A DNA stretch of 64,000 nt from Proales similis (taxonomy: Eukaryota > Rotifera > Eurotatoria > Ploima > Proalidae): contig JAGVRJ010000007.1 of NCBI GenBank assembly GCA_019059635.1, positions 1,860,001 to 1,924,000 on the forward strand, written 5' to 3'. The notes below the pieces were generated by a model. It ran no database searches. It saw nothing but the letters and a program-made list of their open reading frames with translations, and was not told the origin of the DNA. This document shows positions 40,905 through 54,100 of the stretch, piece by piece (the first letter of the stretch is position 1; every line of letters starts with the position of its first letter). The position numbers and the translations under genes are program-made.

Positions 40905-41588
40905 GCCAGCTTAAATCTCCTCTCGATTCTCGAGTGTCTTCATTATTTTGGTTGTTTAATTTTGGTTGTTTAAACTAGCAAATTACATAGCGCATGTAGG
41001 CTCCTCTTGACTTTTTTTTTTATCGAACAACAGAGTTGAGAGCAAGCCGAAGCGAGTAGACTCGGCATGAAGTGGAATGCAACTTGATGTCAAGTATTGG
41101 TCAAACTTGTGAGAAATTATATCCTCACAGCTTTGAAGGCTTTTGAATACAGAACCATTCGAGCAACCCACAAATAACGCTGTGTACAGTGGATTAAGCA
41201 CCGAGCCTGTCTCAGCCTTGTCTTATTTCTACCGACATTTTGTCTGTTTCTTGCCGAACCAAGTCGAGTCGAATCTAGCTGCATTATCTTTAGAGGAGGA
41301 TTCTCTTTTTCGGATGCGACCAATCTTCAAGCGATGTGTTGAAGAGACAAAATAAATGAACGACAGAGACTCAATTTAGCAAAGACGGTCTAAATTCTCC
41401 TAATCTAAACTGGGCTCGCCCTAAATTGTTGATAAATGAAATAATGCGAACATTTGCGAGCATTCTCGCCGGCTTAGTTGAATTTTCAATTTAAAATTCG
41501 TCAACAGATGTGAAAGCACATGCGATTTGCCTGGTTTGAGCTATAAAACGGCCCAACAGATCCATTAAAATAAAAATTTCGACCAAAA
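40905..41588. promoter_or_regulatory. Intergenic region with lysozyme promoter
   Basis: 684 nt between divergent starts. A TATAAAA at 41542-41548 lies 41 nt before the lysozyme ATG, so the 5' UTR is very short. Open frames in this gap have no protein character. Confidence 0.55.
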
Positions 41589-42148
41589 ATGAAATTTCTA
41601 GTTGTTGCTCTTGTGGCTCTCTTGTCAGCCAGCTTGGTACTGGCTCAAATCGACTCTAAATGCCTCTCGTGCATTTGCAAAGTCGAAAGTGGCTGCCGAA
41701 ATCCGTCAACCAGCGACGGATGCGTGATGGACGTCGGCTCTCTGTCATGCGGACCTTATCAAATCAAAGAGCCTTATTGGATTGACTGCGGTAGACCTGG
41801 CGGTAGCTGGAAAGCTTGTGCTACCAACCTCTCTTGCGCTGAGGGCTGCGTCAAAGCCTACCTGAACAGATACGGCAAGTACTGCACTGGTAATCGTTTT
41901 CCTTTGTTTTTATCACTCTTTTCTTGAACGATCTAATCCGCTTACTTGCTCGCTTAAAGGTGGCTCTAACCCAACTTGTCAAGGTCTGTGAAATTTCTCT
42001 TGTTTGATTATTTTGGAGCTCAGTCGTTCTTATGCCCTTCTCTCTTCCAGACTATGCCCGTATTCACAATGGCGGACCTCGCGGTTGCAAAATCTCAGCT
42101 ACTCTCACCTACTGGTCCAAGATTTCAGCTTGCATGAGCAGTGGTTAA
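41589..42148 (+). CDS. i-type (invertebrate, destabilase-like) lysozyme
   Basis: Exons 41589-41889, 41960-41983 (24 nt) and 42051-42148 give 140 residues. A signal peptide (FLVVALVALLSASLVLA) ends before QIDSKCLSCIC. The mature enzyme has CKVESGC, containing the catalytic glutamate, and CGPYQIKEPYWIDCG preceded by the region carrying the catalytic aspartate (CVMDVGSLS). Many cysteines are arranged as in the destabilase/i-type lysozyme family, with the NGGPRGC block near the end. Family members cleave bacterial peptidoglycan and in some animals also isopeptide bonds; secretion to gut or surface is expected. All cysteine-rich blocks are intact, so it is probably active. The middle exon encodes only GSNPTCQ. 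Confidence 0.95.
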
Positions 42149-42241
42149 GTAATTCATCGAAATGCGCAATTAATAAATCCACACATAAACATCAAATCAA
42201 ATGAGTATCTGTTTATTTTCCCTACACAATAAATTCAAAGA

Positions 42242-42795
42242 TTAAAATCGAGCGAGCATTCCACTTCGATACTTTTGCATGGGGCTATGGGCGGGAATGG
42301 CCATCATTTGCTCTCTGGAGGGCAGCTGGTATTTGGAGTCTACTCTTTGACGATCTTCGACGTTGTATTTCTTCTGCTCTTGCTTGTTCAAGTACAAGGC
42401 GTCGTCATGCTCGTACGTCGGTATGCCACCTTTTCTGGCATTCTTTTTAAGTAAAATATGAAGAGACACTGAATTTTCTGAGTTGAGGCCAGATCTTACA
42501 TGGAGAATGATGCTTCTATTCTGCATGTCCTGGGTCCATGGCTGCACATAACGCTGAGGCACCATTGGGTGCTTCTTGTAATGCCACGGGATTCTTTTTA
42601 CCAGATTAGAACAAGCTAATGGCCGCATTTTAGTCCATCTACCTTATATCGTCCGTCATTTGTTTTAACGCAATGTCGACTTGAAAAGGGGCCTGTGTCA
42701 AGCGTTGGGCGTATTTGACGAATGAAGCACACGGATGCATAAACCTTGTGAAATGTAAAAGGATTCCTATAGCAACCATGGTTTACTATTCGCAT
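42242..42795 (-). CDS. Unidentified small basic protein (131 aa)
   Basis: Exons 42745-42795, 42643-42692, 42500-42593 and 42242-42442. Splice phases fit exactly (0, 2, 0) and give NPFTFHKAPFQVDIALK, IPWHYKKHPMVPQRYVQPW, NRSIILHNARKGGIPTY and SPMQKYRSGMLARF. The protein is rich in P, Y, Q and R, with no signal or membrane segment, like many small axonemal inner-tubule proteins, but I recognise no family. An alternative unspliced reading of the first two exons (frame 42616-42837) is also open. The spliced reading was preferred because both acceptors and phases agree. The start ATG at 42795 lies 101 nt from the ACAD8 stop. Confidence 0.6.
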
Positions 42796-42896
42796 GATTG
42801 CTCCTAATTTTATGCAATCTAGTTCGAATCGGATCAAACAGGGCTTTCATAAAGAGAGCGCAAACTTTAATTCTTTTATTTCCCTTTCGAAAGGGC

Positions 42897-44201
42897 TCAT
42901 GAGGAAAACAAGAGATTTCTGGCAATTATGAGCCTCATTATTTCATTTGTGCCCTCAAGGATCATGTGGACACGGCTATCGCGCATGTATTGCTGCACGG
43001 CGTAGTCCTTTAGGTAGCCGTAGCCGCCGTGTATCTGCATCGCATCGTTGCATATATTGAAGCATTTTTCAGTGGCGTAGAGTTTGGCCATACTGCAAAG
43101 AGACACCAAGTCCGAGTGGTTGTCTTGCAGTGCAGTGGCCGCGTTTCTGACCAACAGTCTTGAGGCCAAGAGCGAAGTGGCCATCTCGGCGATTTTAAAT
43201 TGCAAATGCTGAAATTGGTCCAGTGACTTGCCGAACTGTTTTCTGGTCTGCATGTAATCGATTGACGCCTCTAAGCTCGCTTGAGCGGCGCCCAGACTGC
43301 AGCTGGCGATGTTCACTCGACCCCCGTTCAGTCCTTTCATTGCAATTGAGAAGCCTTGTCCTTCTTTACCGACCAAATTTGAGACAGGAACTTTGCAGTC
43401 TTCGAAAACCACTGAGAAATCCGGCCCGATTAATTTAAATCGGAGAAACCAAACGCGCAGACAGATCTAACCTTGAGCGGTGGGCTGTGAGTTCCATCCG
43501 ACCTTGGACTCTTTCTTGCCAAAGCTGAGACCGGGAGTCTTGTCTTCCACGAGCAGGCAACTTATTCCTTTGGGACCAGATTGGGCATCTCCAGTTCTAC
43601 ACATCACCAGGTAGACGCCGCTCGCCGATCCGCCCGAAATGAACTGCTTGGTCCCGTTGAGCACGTAATAATCTCCTTCTCGTCGTGCGCTTGTCTTGAG
43701 AGACGCCGCATCTGAACCGTTGCCTGGTTCGGTAAGGCAGTAGGATGCAAAGCATTCCATGCTGGCCAACTTGGGAATCCATTTTTCTTTCAGCTGCTGC
43801 GCGCCAAACTCATCGATCATCCAAGCGCACATGTTGTGAATGCTTATGTAAGCGGCGGTCGAAACACAGCCCTGCGAAAGAGCCTCGAAAATAATCGACG
43901 CGTCCAAACGAGTGAGACCAGTGCCTCCAAAGTCGGGCTTGCAATAAATCGAGGCGAATCCAAGCGAGGCCGCCTCTCGCAGCACGTCCACCGGAAATAT
44001 TTCCTTATGATCCCATTCGGCCATGTGAGGTCTCATCTTCTCCTTGGCGAAGCGAGAGGCCATCTCGTAAATCTCTGCTTGATCGTCATTGAGCCCCGTG
44101 CTCGGATTAACGGTGAACACACCCTGGGTATTGAGGGCACAACGACCTTCTCGCGCATACAAGCGAGTGGCCAGTCTCAGCATATTTCTCGAGCAGAACA
44201 T
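42897..44201 (-). CDS. ACAD8: Isobutyryl-CoA dehydrogenase, mitochondrial
   Basis: Exons 43472-44201 and 42897-43411, 60-nt intron; 414 residues (human 415). After a basic presequence ([12 protein letters not shown]) the sequence follows ACAD8 closely: [116 protein letters not shown] and [10 protein letters not shown], which holds the catalytic glutamate. The enzyme is a matrix FAD flavoprotein in valine breakdown, converting isobutyryl-CoA to methacrylyl-CoA and passing electrons to ETF. Two ATGs (44201, 44183) could start it; the second gives a more typical targeting peptide. Confidence 0.96.
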
Positions 44202-44503
44202 TCTTAATGTTGCGATTTGCTTGGGTGTGTTTAAAAACGAAAATTGGTTCGATAAAAAGAAAAAAATTTCGTGATGTAATCGAACCTAATTATGCCAAGC
44301 CCGCAAACATTCGTGCGTCTGGCTGTCGCTCCCCGTTAGTCTATTAACTGGAGTTTTTAATTTTCAATTTTTTCGCTCAGCGGACTTTTGGTCAATTTGT
44401 TTTATTCAATTCGCCAATAAATGATAAGTTCTTTGAATCATTGTCGTTCTGGCCGGACATATGCAACAAGCAGAGAAGATAAGAGGTCGATGTTTGCAAT
44501 CGC
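44202..44503. other. Intergenic region
   Basis: 302 nt between the ACAD8 start and the NDUFA2 stop, both on the minus strand. No feature beyond T-rich sequence. Confidence 0.4.
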
Positions 44504-44779
44504 TTATTTGGCCAGCTTCTCCACGGCGGCCAACACTTGGCTCTCGTTCATGTCAGTCAACGGTACGTGTGATTCCTTGCCAAACTCGTATCGAGCCCAA
44601 AGCTTCGGCTGGACACCGCTTGCCTCTCTGATCAAGATGGGAGTGTTGGCATTCAATCGCTTTAACTCGACGTAGTTGTTTTCGATGAAGCTTCTCACGC
44701 CCTTGGAAGCTGGCGAGCTTTGACACAAATGAATGCGCAGCTCTCTCACCGACTTGCCGAACTGAAACGCTTTGGACAT
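44504..44779 (-). CDS. NDUFA2: NADH:ubiquinone oxidoreductase subunit A2 (complex I B8)
   Basis: An intronless 91-residue frame (human 99). It contains [57 protein letters not shown] and [11 protein letters not shown]. This is the thioredoxin-like L51/S25/CI-B8 fold with the single N-terminal cysteine kept. It is an accessory subunit of the complex I peripheral arm in mitochondria. The shorter N-terminus relative to human affects only the variable leader. Its start is 408 nt from the divergent VPS13B start. Confidence 0.95.
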   Translation of the reverse strand: MSKAFQFGKSVRELRIHLCQSSPASKGVRSFIENNYVELKRLNANTPILIREASGVQPKLWARYEFGKESHVPLTDMNESQVLAAVEKLAK

Positions 44780-45187
44780 GTTTGTCTAGAGTCGATTTGC
44801 TTGCTGCTGACTGGCTGAAAATACCTTGGTCTGCTTGGTTAAACGAAAAGCTGAATTAATTTCTCGTAGCGTTCTAGCCGTTGATTCAATCCATTCGCTT
44901 GCAAATACATTGCTCGTCGGCTCTCGACAAGACGCAGTTGCACATCTAGCTTTCAATTGTGCTCTGCCAGCAGCTGAGCAATTGTTTGGCTTGATTTGCC
45001 AGTTCGGTCTACTTTTAAATTGGTGTTGTCAATGAATCGTTTTATTTTCTTAATTTTCTTTTCAATTCGCTCTGGCCAAGTTTAAATTATTCACAATCAC
45101 TCATGTGACACATTTCGACTGCCAACGCACAAGAGCAATCAATTGTCAACATCGAATCGAGAGATAAAAGTCTAATTCGGACCAAAC
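44780..45187. promoter_or_regulatory. Divergent promoter region (NDUFA2 / VPS13B)
   Basis: 408 nt separate the two opposite start codons. No TATA box close to either start and no coding sequence. Confidence 0.45.
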
Positions 45188-48100
45188 ATGTTCAAGTTAG
45201 AGTCTTATCTGACTCCTTGGCTACTCGGCTACTTGGACGAGTATGTCAAACTCAAGCCCGAAGACTTCCAGCTCTCTTTGTGGGGCGGCGACGCAGTGTT
45301 CAACAATCTCGACCTGAGAGTGAACGCCATCGAAAAGTTGACCATGTTGCCAGTGACTTTCAAATCGGGTGTGGTCCACGAGCTGCGAATCCGCGTCCCC
45401 TGGACCAGACTGAACGTTGAGCCGGTCGTGGTCACCATAAACACACTGGAGTTTGTTGCCAAGCTCAAAGAACAAGAGAGCGCCAAGCCGGCCAGTAGCA
45501 GCAGCCGAAACTCCACTATGGACTTGCCCGAGAGTCATTTGAAGGACACGGTCGATCGCACTCTGAAAGAAGTGCAAAAACAGCAAGCAGTTAGTTCGAG
45601 CTACATTCAAGGACTGATCGATCGAGTCCTAATGAACGTGTGCATTGTTGTAAACAATGTCATTGTGAAATTTGTCGAGGACGACATGGTCTTGTCGGTG
45701 AATATGAAATCGGCTGAATGCTACAGCGTAAACGGCCTTTGGGAGAAGAGTTTTGTGGACTTGAACACGGAGAACAGCTCATTGCGTAAAGTGCTTCAGT
45801 TGAACGACGTTACAATCTGCCTGGATCGAATGAATTCAAATGGCCGCATCGATTTTTACCAAGATCCGTTGATTTACCGCTTTTCGCTTCAATCGCGTCT
45901 TTTGTTCAAATTCGCTCCATTCAATCAAAGCCTGAATGCGCTCAAGCAGCAGCTCGAACTGGCCAAAGTCGAATTCTACTGCAGCAAATTTCAAATATCG
46001 GTCACTGATCATCAGCTGCCGATGATAATTCGTCTCATTGAGTTGACGCTTGCACTTGTCGACGGAAATCTAAAACTACCAGAGCCGGACGAAAAAGAAC
46101 ATGCCGCGGAGCTGTCCAGCATTGACTCGTGCGCAGCTCTCAAGGAAAAGCTTGTCGAAGAGCTGATCAAGTCAGAGAGTATTAAAGAGCCCGTGACTGA
46201 AAACGAGCAGCAAGACTGGCTCTCATGGGCATGGTCCTATGTGCCTTCTCTCTCGCCGTTGGAAGAGCCGAGCATCGAGACGGAGCCGCGTGTGAAAAAA
46301 GCGCTCGAGATAAGCATCGGTTGCTACTTTGACGAGCTGAACGCCACCTTTAAGCTCTTCTACCGTCACGGAGACGGGCCTAAATCGTACGGCTTTCAGC
46401 CGTTTCTCGGCCTCAAAGCAAAAGGAATCGCATTCGAGCTGAATCAAACGCCCAACTTCACCCACAGTCTCTTGGGCATCTCTTATCTGGGTCTCAACAG
46501 CTTGGGCGAGTGTTGCTGCCGATTCAGCACAAATCCGGAAAAGCGTGAAACGGTGAACGATTTAGATTCGGTTGCTTTTGCTTCCATAAAACTCTAATTC
46601 TAACTCTAATTCAAATTAAAAGACGTTCGTTGAGATTGGCAGCGCAGACATTGAAGATAAGACATTTCATTATCTGAGCGAAAGTCTGTTCGATTTGATT
46701 GACGAGTCGGACAATTTGGAAAGAAGCGAGTTTTTTCAGCTCAAATCTCGTGACAAATCAGCCAATCTGAACGAAGACTACGGCTTCAATAGATTCGGTG
46801 CCATTTTCATGGACTCGTATGACTCTGGTATACATCATTTGAGCGTCTTTTATTTCGCGTCAAATCTAACTTTTTCAAATTTTAGCATCGAAATCAGGCG
46901 ACGCGGTCAATGGCTCTCAATCGAATCAAACTGGCAATCTAGAAAATTTCCATTCCAATTCTATCATATTCTTCCGGCCTTTGTTTAATCTCAACGCCAA
47001 CACATTGCATCGAGCATTCAAGATCCTCGAATGTCTCAGGACAGACAGATACCAAACTCCGTACGCCGATGCGGACCTCAAGCCAGTTCTGTCTGGTGAG
47101 AAATTAGAGGAGATGCTGGCCGATCTGGAGGGCATGGCCAAGAAGATTGAAAAAGAAATTTCTTTCAATTGCTTCAACATCGTGCTTAAGCAGCCCGAAA
47201 TAAGCATTCTGCCATTCAGTCATTTTCTCAATCTGCCCAATGCCTCACAGGTACATAAAAGTCCGCCTTCTAGATTCTGGAGCTAGAGCATTCAATTTCG
47301 GCTTAGAGCGCAGAATTAGACTCGAACTTTTCGATTCGATTGGACAGTGTCACCTATTCGATTGTGCGACCGAGAAACCAAGAGCTTCTATTCAATCTTG
47401 TTTCTCGACTGCCCAAATTGTCCAAGAAACTTGAATACGATTCGTATATCCACCATCAATTGACAGTGAGCTCACGCTTTACTTTGAAGCACTTTGTCTT
47501 CTCCGGTCTTATCTCGTCTTTTTAAGGTCGAATCGTTAAAGATTTGCATGAGCGTATTCAATCGACTAGAAATGAACCAACGGGTGGAACATACCGTTTT
47601 GGATCCGTGCTTTTTCGAGCTACATTACTCCAAGGCGATAATGAAGCCTTCGATGTGGTAAGCGAGCGTCAAACTGAGTGCCGCATTCAGTCAATCTGTA
47701 TTTATAAAAATTTAAATTTTCTCAATCAGGAACAAACAATATTTCCCTCTCGAGCAGTTCATATTCGAGCTGCCCTCTATCAAGTTCAACGTTCGAAAAG
47801 AGCTCGTTTTCATTTTGACTGATTACATTGAAGCCTACACCCAATCAATGGGGGCAACCAAGTCCGAGTCAGCATTTAACCAATCGCTGATTAAAAAGCT
47901 GAAGCTGCGTCGCGTCATCTACCAACGTCTGCTTCAGGATTTAAGCAGCCAGAGTGAAGATCTTGCGCATCGTTCAGGTACGGTTTGAATTCTTGCTGCT
48001 TCTCATTTTACTCTAGACTCGTTGTTTAACCGTTCTGTTGTAGACACTTTACTCATCAACACAAACAAATTAAAATTCAAGTATTCCAGCACCAAAATAA

Positions 48101-51100
48101 TGCGCATATTCGATCTAAGCTGCATGATGCTTAACGTGTTTGTCTATGACGGGCAGAATCTGGTGTCAGTGTTAGATCACGTTCAGACAGAGTCATCTGA
48201 AGCCAAAGATTTGATCACAGTCAAAGCGCAACTTCCTCTCGGCTTTGACGCCTACACTGGCTACATACCAGATCCGGTGTTCTTGTACGCTCGCGTTCGC
48301 GGCATGCAAGTGAAAATTAGCGAGCCGTTGGTCAAGTGGCTCAGCTACAAGCCGGCTAAGCGAGAGAAAGAGATGCTCGATTTGCTCGTGCTCAATCTGT
48401 TCAAGGTCGAATTGGATCAGTTCGAGGCTGACCATGGCGAAGAGATCGACGAGAGCATTTCGTCGTCGGCCAAATACAAGTCCACTCTGAAATCTTCAAT
48501 TTCAACCTCATCGATGAACAGCTTCCTCAACAAGTCGCAGCTGAAAAATCGTTCAATGGAAAGAGAGACGCCTTCGAGGCCCAGTCTTTTCGACGCTTAC
48601 TACGACTTTTTGAAATCGTTTCACATCCAAGTGGAAATCGATTCGTGGAAGTTGCTAATCTCTGCGCCGTCGAGCATGACAATAAACGTCAATCTTCCCC
48701 AGATTGAAGTCAAGAGCGTCGGTACTCAGTGCAACCTGTTGGATGCGATCGGCTCTCTTCCGTGCAGCTATTTGAATGCGTGCGAAAAGATGAGCAACAA
48801 ACTTCCGTGGTGCATCAGTTTGACAAACATGAACGTTTTCTTGCAAACCGAGCGTTCTTTGCCGCCTGAATATTTGATGCCAATCACAAATCTAAACGTA
48901 AATCTGCTCGTCAAGCCAGTTTATCGAAACCACGACAATTTGCTCAGCTCATTGTCTGTTGTTCTGAATGCCGAGCTCCGCGGTCGCGGGCTAGAGTTTC
49001 GTCTAAATTTCGTCCATTTTGAGAGTTTAGCGCAATCGATCAGCTGGTTGAAAGGAACATTCGCCCAATTCAAATATTCGTTCAACTATGAAGATTTCGA
49101 CTTTAAAGTAACCGAAGAGGCGGAAGCAATTGAGCCGATTGCGACGAAAATGGCCGGAATTTGCGTAATGAAGGAATTCGACTTGGACGAGCTTGGCAGA
49201 GTTGAGAGCGGCTCTGAGAGCGGAATCGATTCCAAATACGGAGCTGTTAAAGACACAGACGAGCATTGCTCGACCGGGGACATATCGCCGGCCAACTCTT
49301 CGATCGAGCTCGAACACAAGGCCAAGCTGAGAAAAATGCCGCAAGCTCCGAGTGAAGATCAACGATCGAGTGTGGCGAGTGAGTCAATGCGAACTTCAGT
49401 GAGTCAGCTTCACAGCTTCATAAGGCCGATAATGAAAATATCGAGAGAAAAGCGCAATCGTCGAGTAAAGCTCGGATTTACCATCAATTTTCGGGCTAGC
49501 GAGATCGCATTGGCTTTGCTAGATGGAAACGAGCCGCAAAACGCTCAGCTGATGACCAAGATCGAAAAAGTGCACACTCAGCTCGATCTGAGCGATGTGC
49601 ACCAGAAGCTCACTCTCAACGCATTCAGATTTCATTTAGAGCAGATTGTTCACAGCCAGCAGCGGCCATTGTTTATGATCTCACGTACATCATACAGTGA
49701 GAGGCCTCCAACAGCCACTTTGACTCATTCAATTGAGTTGACATACACAAGGGCACTGCTGTCCGACTTGAAGCAAAGACTGAGAGAAAAGCCATCGACC
49801 AAGGTCAAGCGAGCTGGAGTTGAGCCCAAGTGGATCGATGAGGTCAACGTCCAACTCGGATCTGTCCAAGTGGATATCGAGTTGAGTCGGTGGAGACTGG
49901 CCTTGGATTTAAACCATCGCATTCAGGAATGCCTGGTAAATGCAGAAGCCGTTAAGCGTGACATTGGCGAATCGAGCAGGCCAATTCCACTCATTAAACC
50001 GCAGAAATGCCCGCTGGTTAACTTGGCCGTAGAAGGAATACGTGCATTTGCTTCTTACGATCGCCGGTCCGATTCTGATCAGATCGAATTAGCTTTAAAA
50101 AATATTTTCATCACCAGTCAGGTCGAGTATCCGATAATCAGAAATTTCAGCCAACAATCAGAAAAGGTGAACGCCAATCGAGAGAAGCTGAGCGAAAGCA
50201 TGCACAAGCCAGGCTCTCCGTTCGAAGACAGGCAGTATTCTTTGAGCATCAACAGCTTCTCGGTGTCGGCTCATCGAAACGGAATGCGAAAGGTAGTTGT
50301 GGACGAGATGAGTCTGAGAGCATTGGTCGCTCTTCCTATCGTGGCCGAAAACAAGCTGATCAACGGCTACGTAGTAGAGGCAAGCTTCTATCAGTCGGAG
50401 GTCAACATTTACATGTCAAACAGAGATATTCAATGTATCAATGAATTCATCGATCGCAACTCTTCGGTGCTCGACTCATTCAAGTCTGGTAGAAAGCAGT
50501 CGTCCGACGAGCAATGCAAACCTTTGAAAACTGAGCTGGTTCCGTTTGAGTTCCTGCTCACACTTGAAACACTGAATTTCTATTTGATGAGCGAAACCGA
50601 GTCGATCAAAGAGGCAATTTTACAATTTCTTATAATTCAGCCGCACTTGTTCGTTGGTGTCCATGAGCACACGCAGCGAATTGAGCTTTCGGCGTTTGAT
50701 ATCGGCATACGACAGCGACTGTCGCCACAAAAGCTTAAACTTGATCAAGTTCCGAGCCGAAAAGACTTCATTCTGCCAGCGCTGGAGACCAAGCCGGGCG
50801 AGCCCGATCCAAAGACCGGCATAATTCCGGGCTTTTTCAGCTTCAAACTCGTCAATTTCTTGTCGTCGACGGCGCTAAACGGCACCAAGCAGCTGCGCGA
50901 CGATACTTTCGAGACTTTTATCTGCTCTTGCTACATTTGCCACAGATGCTATGACCTCAGCACCGCCGCCATTTGCGACGAAAGAAATTTGAATTCAAAA
51001 TCAGAAGTGGTACTGAGTCGACCGATTAAGATTCGCTTCAGCTACGAACTCTATTCCGACATACTTCGTTTCACCTCATCAATGCCTGAGCGTGAGCACA

Positions 51101-54100
51101 AGAAAAGCGAAAATTCAAAGGCAAAAAGCAACACTCTGGAAAGTGCTTGGTTTCGCACTTTGTTCGACTTGAGGCCGTCGCTTAAAACTTGTCAAATTCT
51201 GGTGTCCACCGATCTGGGTTCTGAGCGAACATTTCTAAATCTCAACTTGAGCAGTGTTGAACTAGGCCTGCTGAGCTCGCTCAACGGGCTTGAGATGAAC
51301 AACAAGAAAGTCTTTCATGCGGTCGTCGATCTCAACGATCTGGAGATGAGAACTCAAGTCAGCAAAAGTGACAATTCGTTTGACAGCCATCTGCTCGGAC
51401 CCGTTTCAATATCCGGCACTTTTACTCTTAAATCAACTGACCTCTACTCGGTGGTCAAAGTAAGCACATTCAATGTGAGTGTGAATCGATACAGCTGGAA
51501 GATTTGGAATTTCATCAACAAGCTGGTGAGCCGCACTCCGATGTCGAAAGCTTCGTCCAAACCAAAACCGCTCGAACACACTGTGCCATTCGGTCAGTTT
51601 GTGTGTGAGAGCAGCGATGATCTACGCTCGGGCCAGTTTCAATACGTGCTGGTCAATGACGACTTTTATCGACCGAATCGCTCTTTCATCGACAGCTCGA
51701 CTGGCAAATTCGCTCACATACGTCTGCCAGAAGCCGGTGTGATCTGGTGTGTAGATGACCTCAAAGAGCATCCCGAAGTGGTCAGCAGCGTCTGTTGGAC
51801 TTATGGCGAGAAAAGAGCGCTTAAACGAGTGGCCATTCGACCACTGCCGTTCGTGGGCGGAGAAGAGACCGAGGACGCAAGTCTGACCTGCTTCCTCGAG
51901 TATTTGAACGAGTGCACCCTCAAGTTTATTGTACTGACCGAGTTCACAATCAAAGAGGCCAGAGAGACCAAAGTGTTCGAAATCGACCCTCGAACTCAAA
52001 GTCTAGTCTTTTCTCACACTTGGCGAATTCGCTTATCAAATCGCGCAAAGCGTTTCATTTATGCAAGCAGTCTGCCAGCCTCAACCCGAATAGACTCGAT
52101 TCAATACAAGAGCTGCTCCTTCAGCTCGCATACCGAACTCTATTTAAACAACATTGACCTAAAATTCAACTCGAGTCTTAGCGAAAGGCCGAGCAATTTG
52201 ATTGAAGTTAGTCTACACGAGTTTGCACTTCGCTCGCAGTCGAGTCATTTGCCAGTCTGCACCAAACTCGATCTCAGCCTGCACGGTCAACTTTCGATCA
52301 GTCACTGCGAGTACAGATTTCTTACTACACGGCCGATCATCGACCCGTTTCGCTTTTTGGGCGCCGCTTCGATTTTTACCGGCGGCCAATGTGCCCAGTC
52401 GAGCTGGTTCAATTTGGAGCTCGACACTATCAACATCTTGGCCAGCCGGTCCGGACTGAGGGCGATTAAATCGCTGGAGAGCGAGCTATTGTCTAAATCA
52501 AATCATCGCAATGTGACGCCTCAATTCTATTTTTTGATAAACGACACACGCCTCTCGTTGAGCGTCAAACAACACGAGACTGAAGAAACGCTTTTGATCC
52601 GAAGTGGCGAAAAGAGACCTTACACTTGGCGAACGCACAAGAAACCGCAGCTCATGCAAATATACTTACCAAAGTATCGAACAACTTCAGCGCCTTTTGA
52701 AATAAATCAGCTCGGCTGGAAGGAAATTGTCTGTCAGCTGTCAAATAATCTCACGGTCAACTTTTTGCTTTACATCGCCGATCGAGCGGCCTCTTCGCTT
52801 TACGAGGACACTGGCCTGTGCAATTACGGCCTATATGTGATATTCCATGGAAAGGTATCGATTGCCAATTTCTCCAAAATCTCTCTTCAACCGATCGAAC
52901 TCGTGTATGGATACGTGGGCGACGCTCAAAATCAAAGCCTTGGCGTTGAAGATCCGATTCCTCCTGTGTCTCGTTCCAAGCAAACGTTTGAACTCTTTCA
53001 AAATAAGCATTCAAGCCTTGAGTTCAGATCGGTCAGAATAGGCAAACGAGTCGCATTCGACAGCTCTGCTCAGCCGACAAGTGAACTGATGAGCAGTGGC
53101 GTTCTGTTTGAAATACCTGAATCAAATCAGGCATTTTGGATAAATCTTGTTGAGTCGTCGTTGAGCGGCAGCAGCTCGTCTGCCCCGGTGACAAGCTACA
53201 TACTTGCGATATCGCCTTTGATTGTGTTTTGTTCCTATTTACCATTTGAGCTCGGCATGGAAATCACCAATCAGAGTGGCTCTTCGTTGTGCGCCTCTCT
53301 GAAGCCCAATTCGACAAGTTCATTTTCGAATGGCGATTTTAAAGGCACTCAATATTCTGTCAATCTTGAGCATTTTGTTAAAAAAACACTCCAAGAAGAG
53401 AGGAGGAATCAAGCGCTGAAATGGACACCGGACTCTATCGATGAGATGAAAACCTGTCTGAACGTGAGCCTCTGCGACCAGGATTACAAGCTCTTGTGCA
53501 GCGATTTGTTTAATTATCGAGGAGTTGATGACGCAGAAAGCAATCCTTTTTCAATGAATTTCACCACATCGTCAAAGACAATTGGTTTTAAGAGCGACGC
53601 CGCCCTAGGAGATACAGCTCAACAAGAGCCCTCAAAACCAACGCCAACGCCTGCTTCGGTTGTGAGCCAGTTTCAGATCCGAAAAAGTCTCTGCTGGCCA
53701 TTCTCAAGGGCGATCAGAATCGACCTGATGCCAACGTGTGTCATATTAAACGAGACCGGATTTAACGTCGAATTTATTCAGTTGATAAACGACCAAGTAT
53801 TTGAGCTTGATTTAAAAGCCAACGGAGGACAACAGTGTCTGAACGTGTCGAGCGTTCAAAAGTTCAAGGTTCGTGTGGCCATCGAACAGTTTGAAATGGA
53901 CCGCGAAACCATTCATCTGTTGAGGCGGGACGTTAAATTCGAATCTGACTGGTTTGAAATCAAAGAGGAACTGGCGTCTCCGTTCTATCGTCAGCGATCC
54001 AACTCAAACCAGATAATGAGCGGCAAGTGCTGGGCAGATTTGAAGCTCTTTCCGCTTAACAGCCAAGGACCGAACAGTGTTCGACTTGTCTACATGTTGA

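Noticed and set aside
42616-42837. Unspliced 73-residue frame upstream of the small unknown protein
   Set aside because: It starts with TTG and its exit phase needs a poor acceptor. The two-intron alternative fits phases and sites better.
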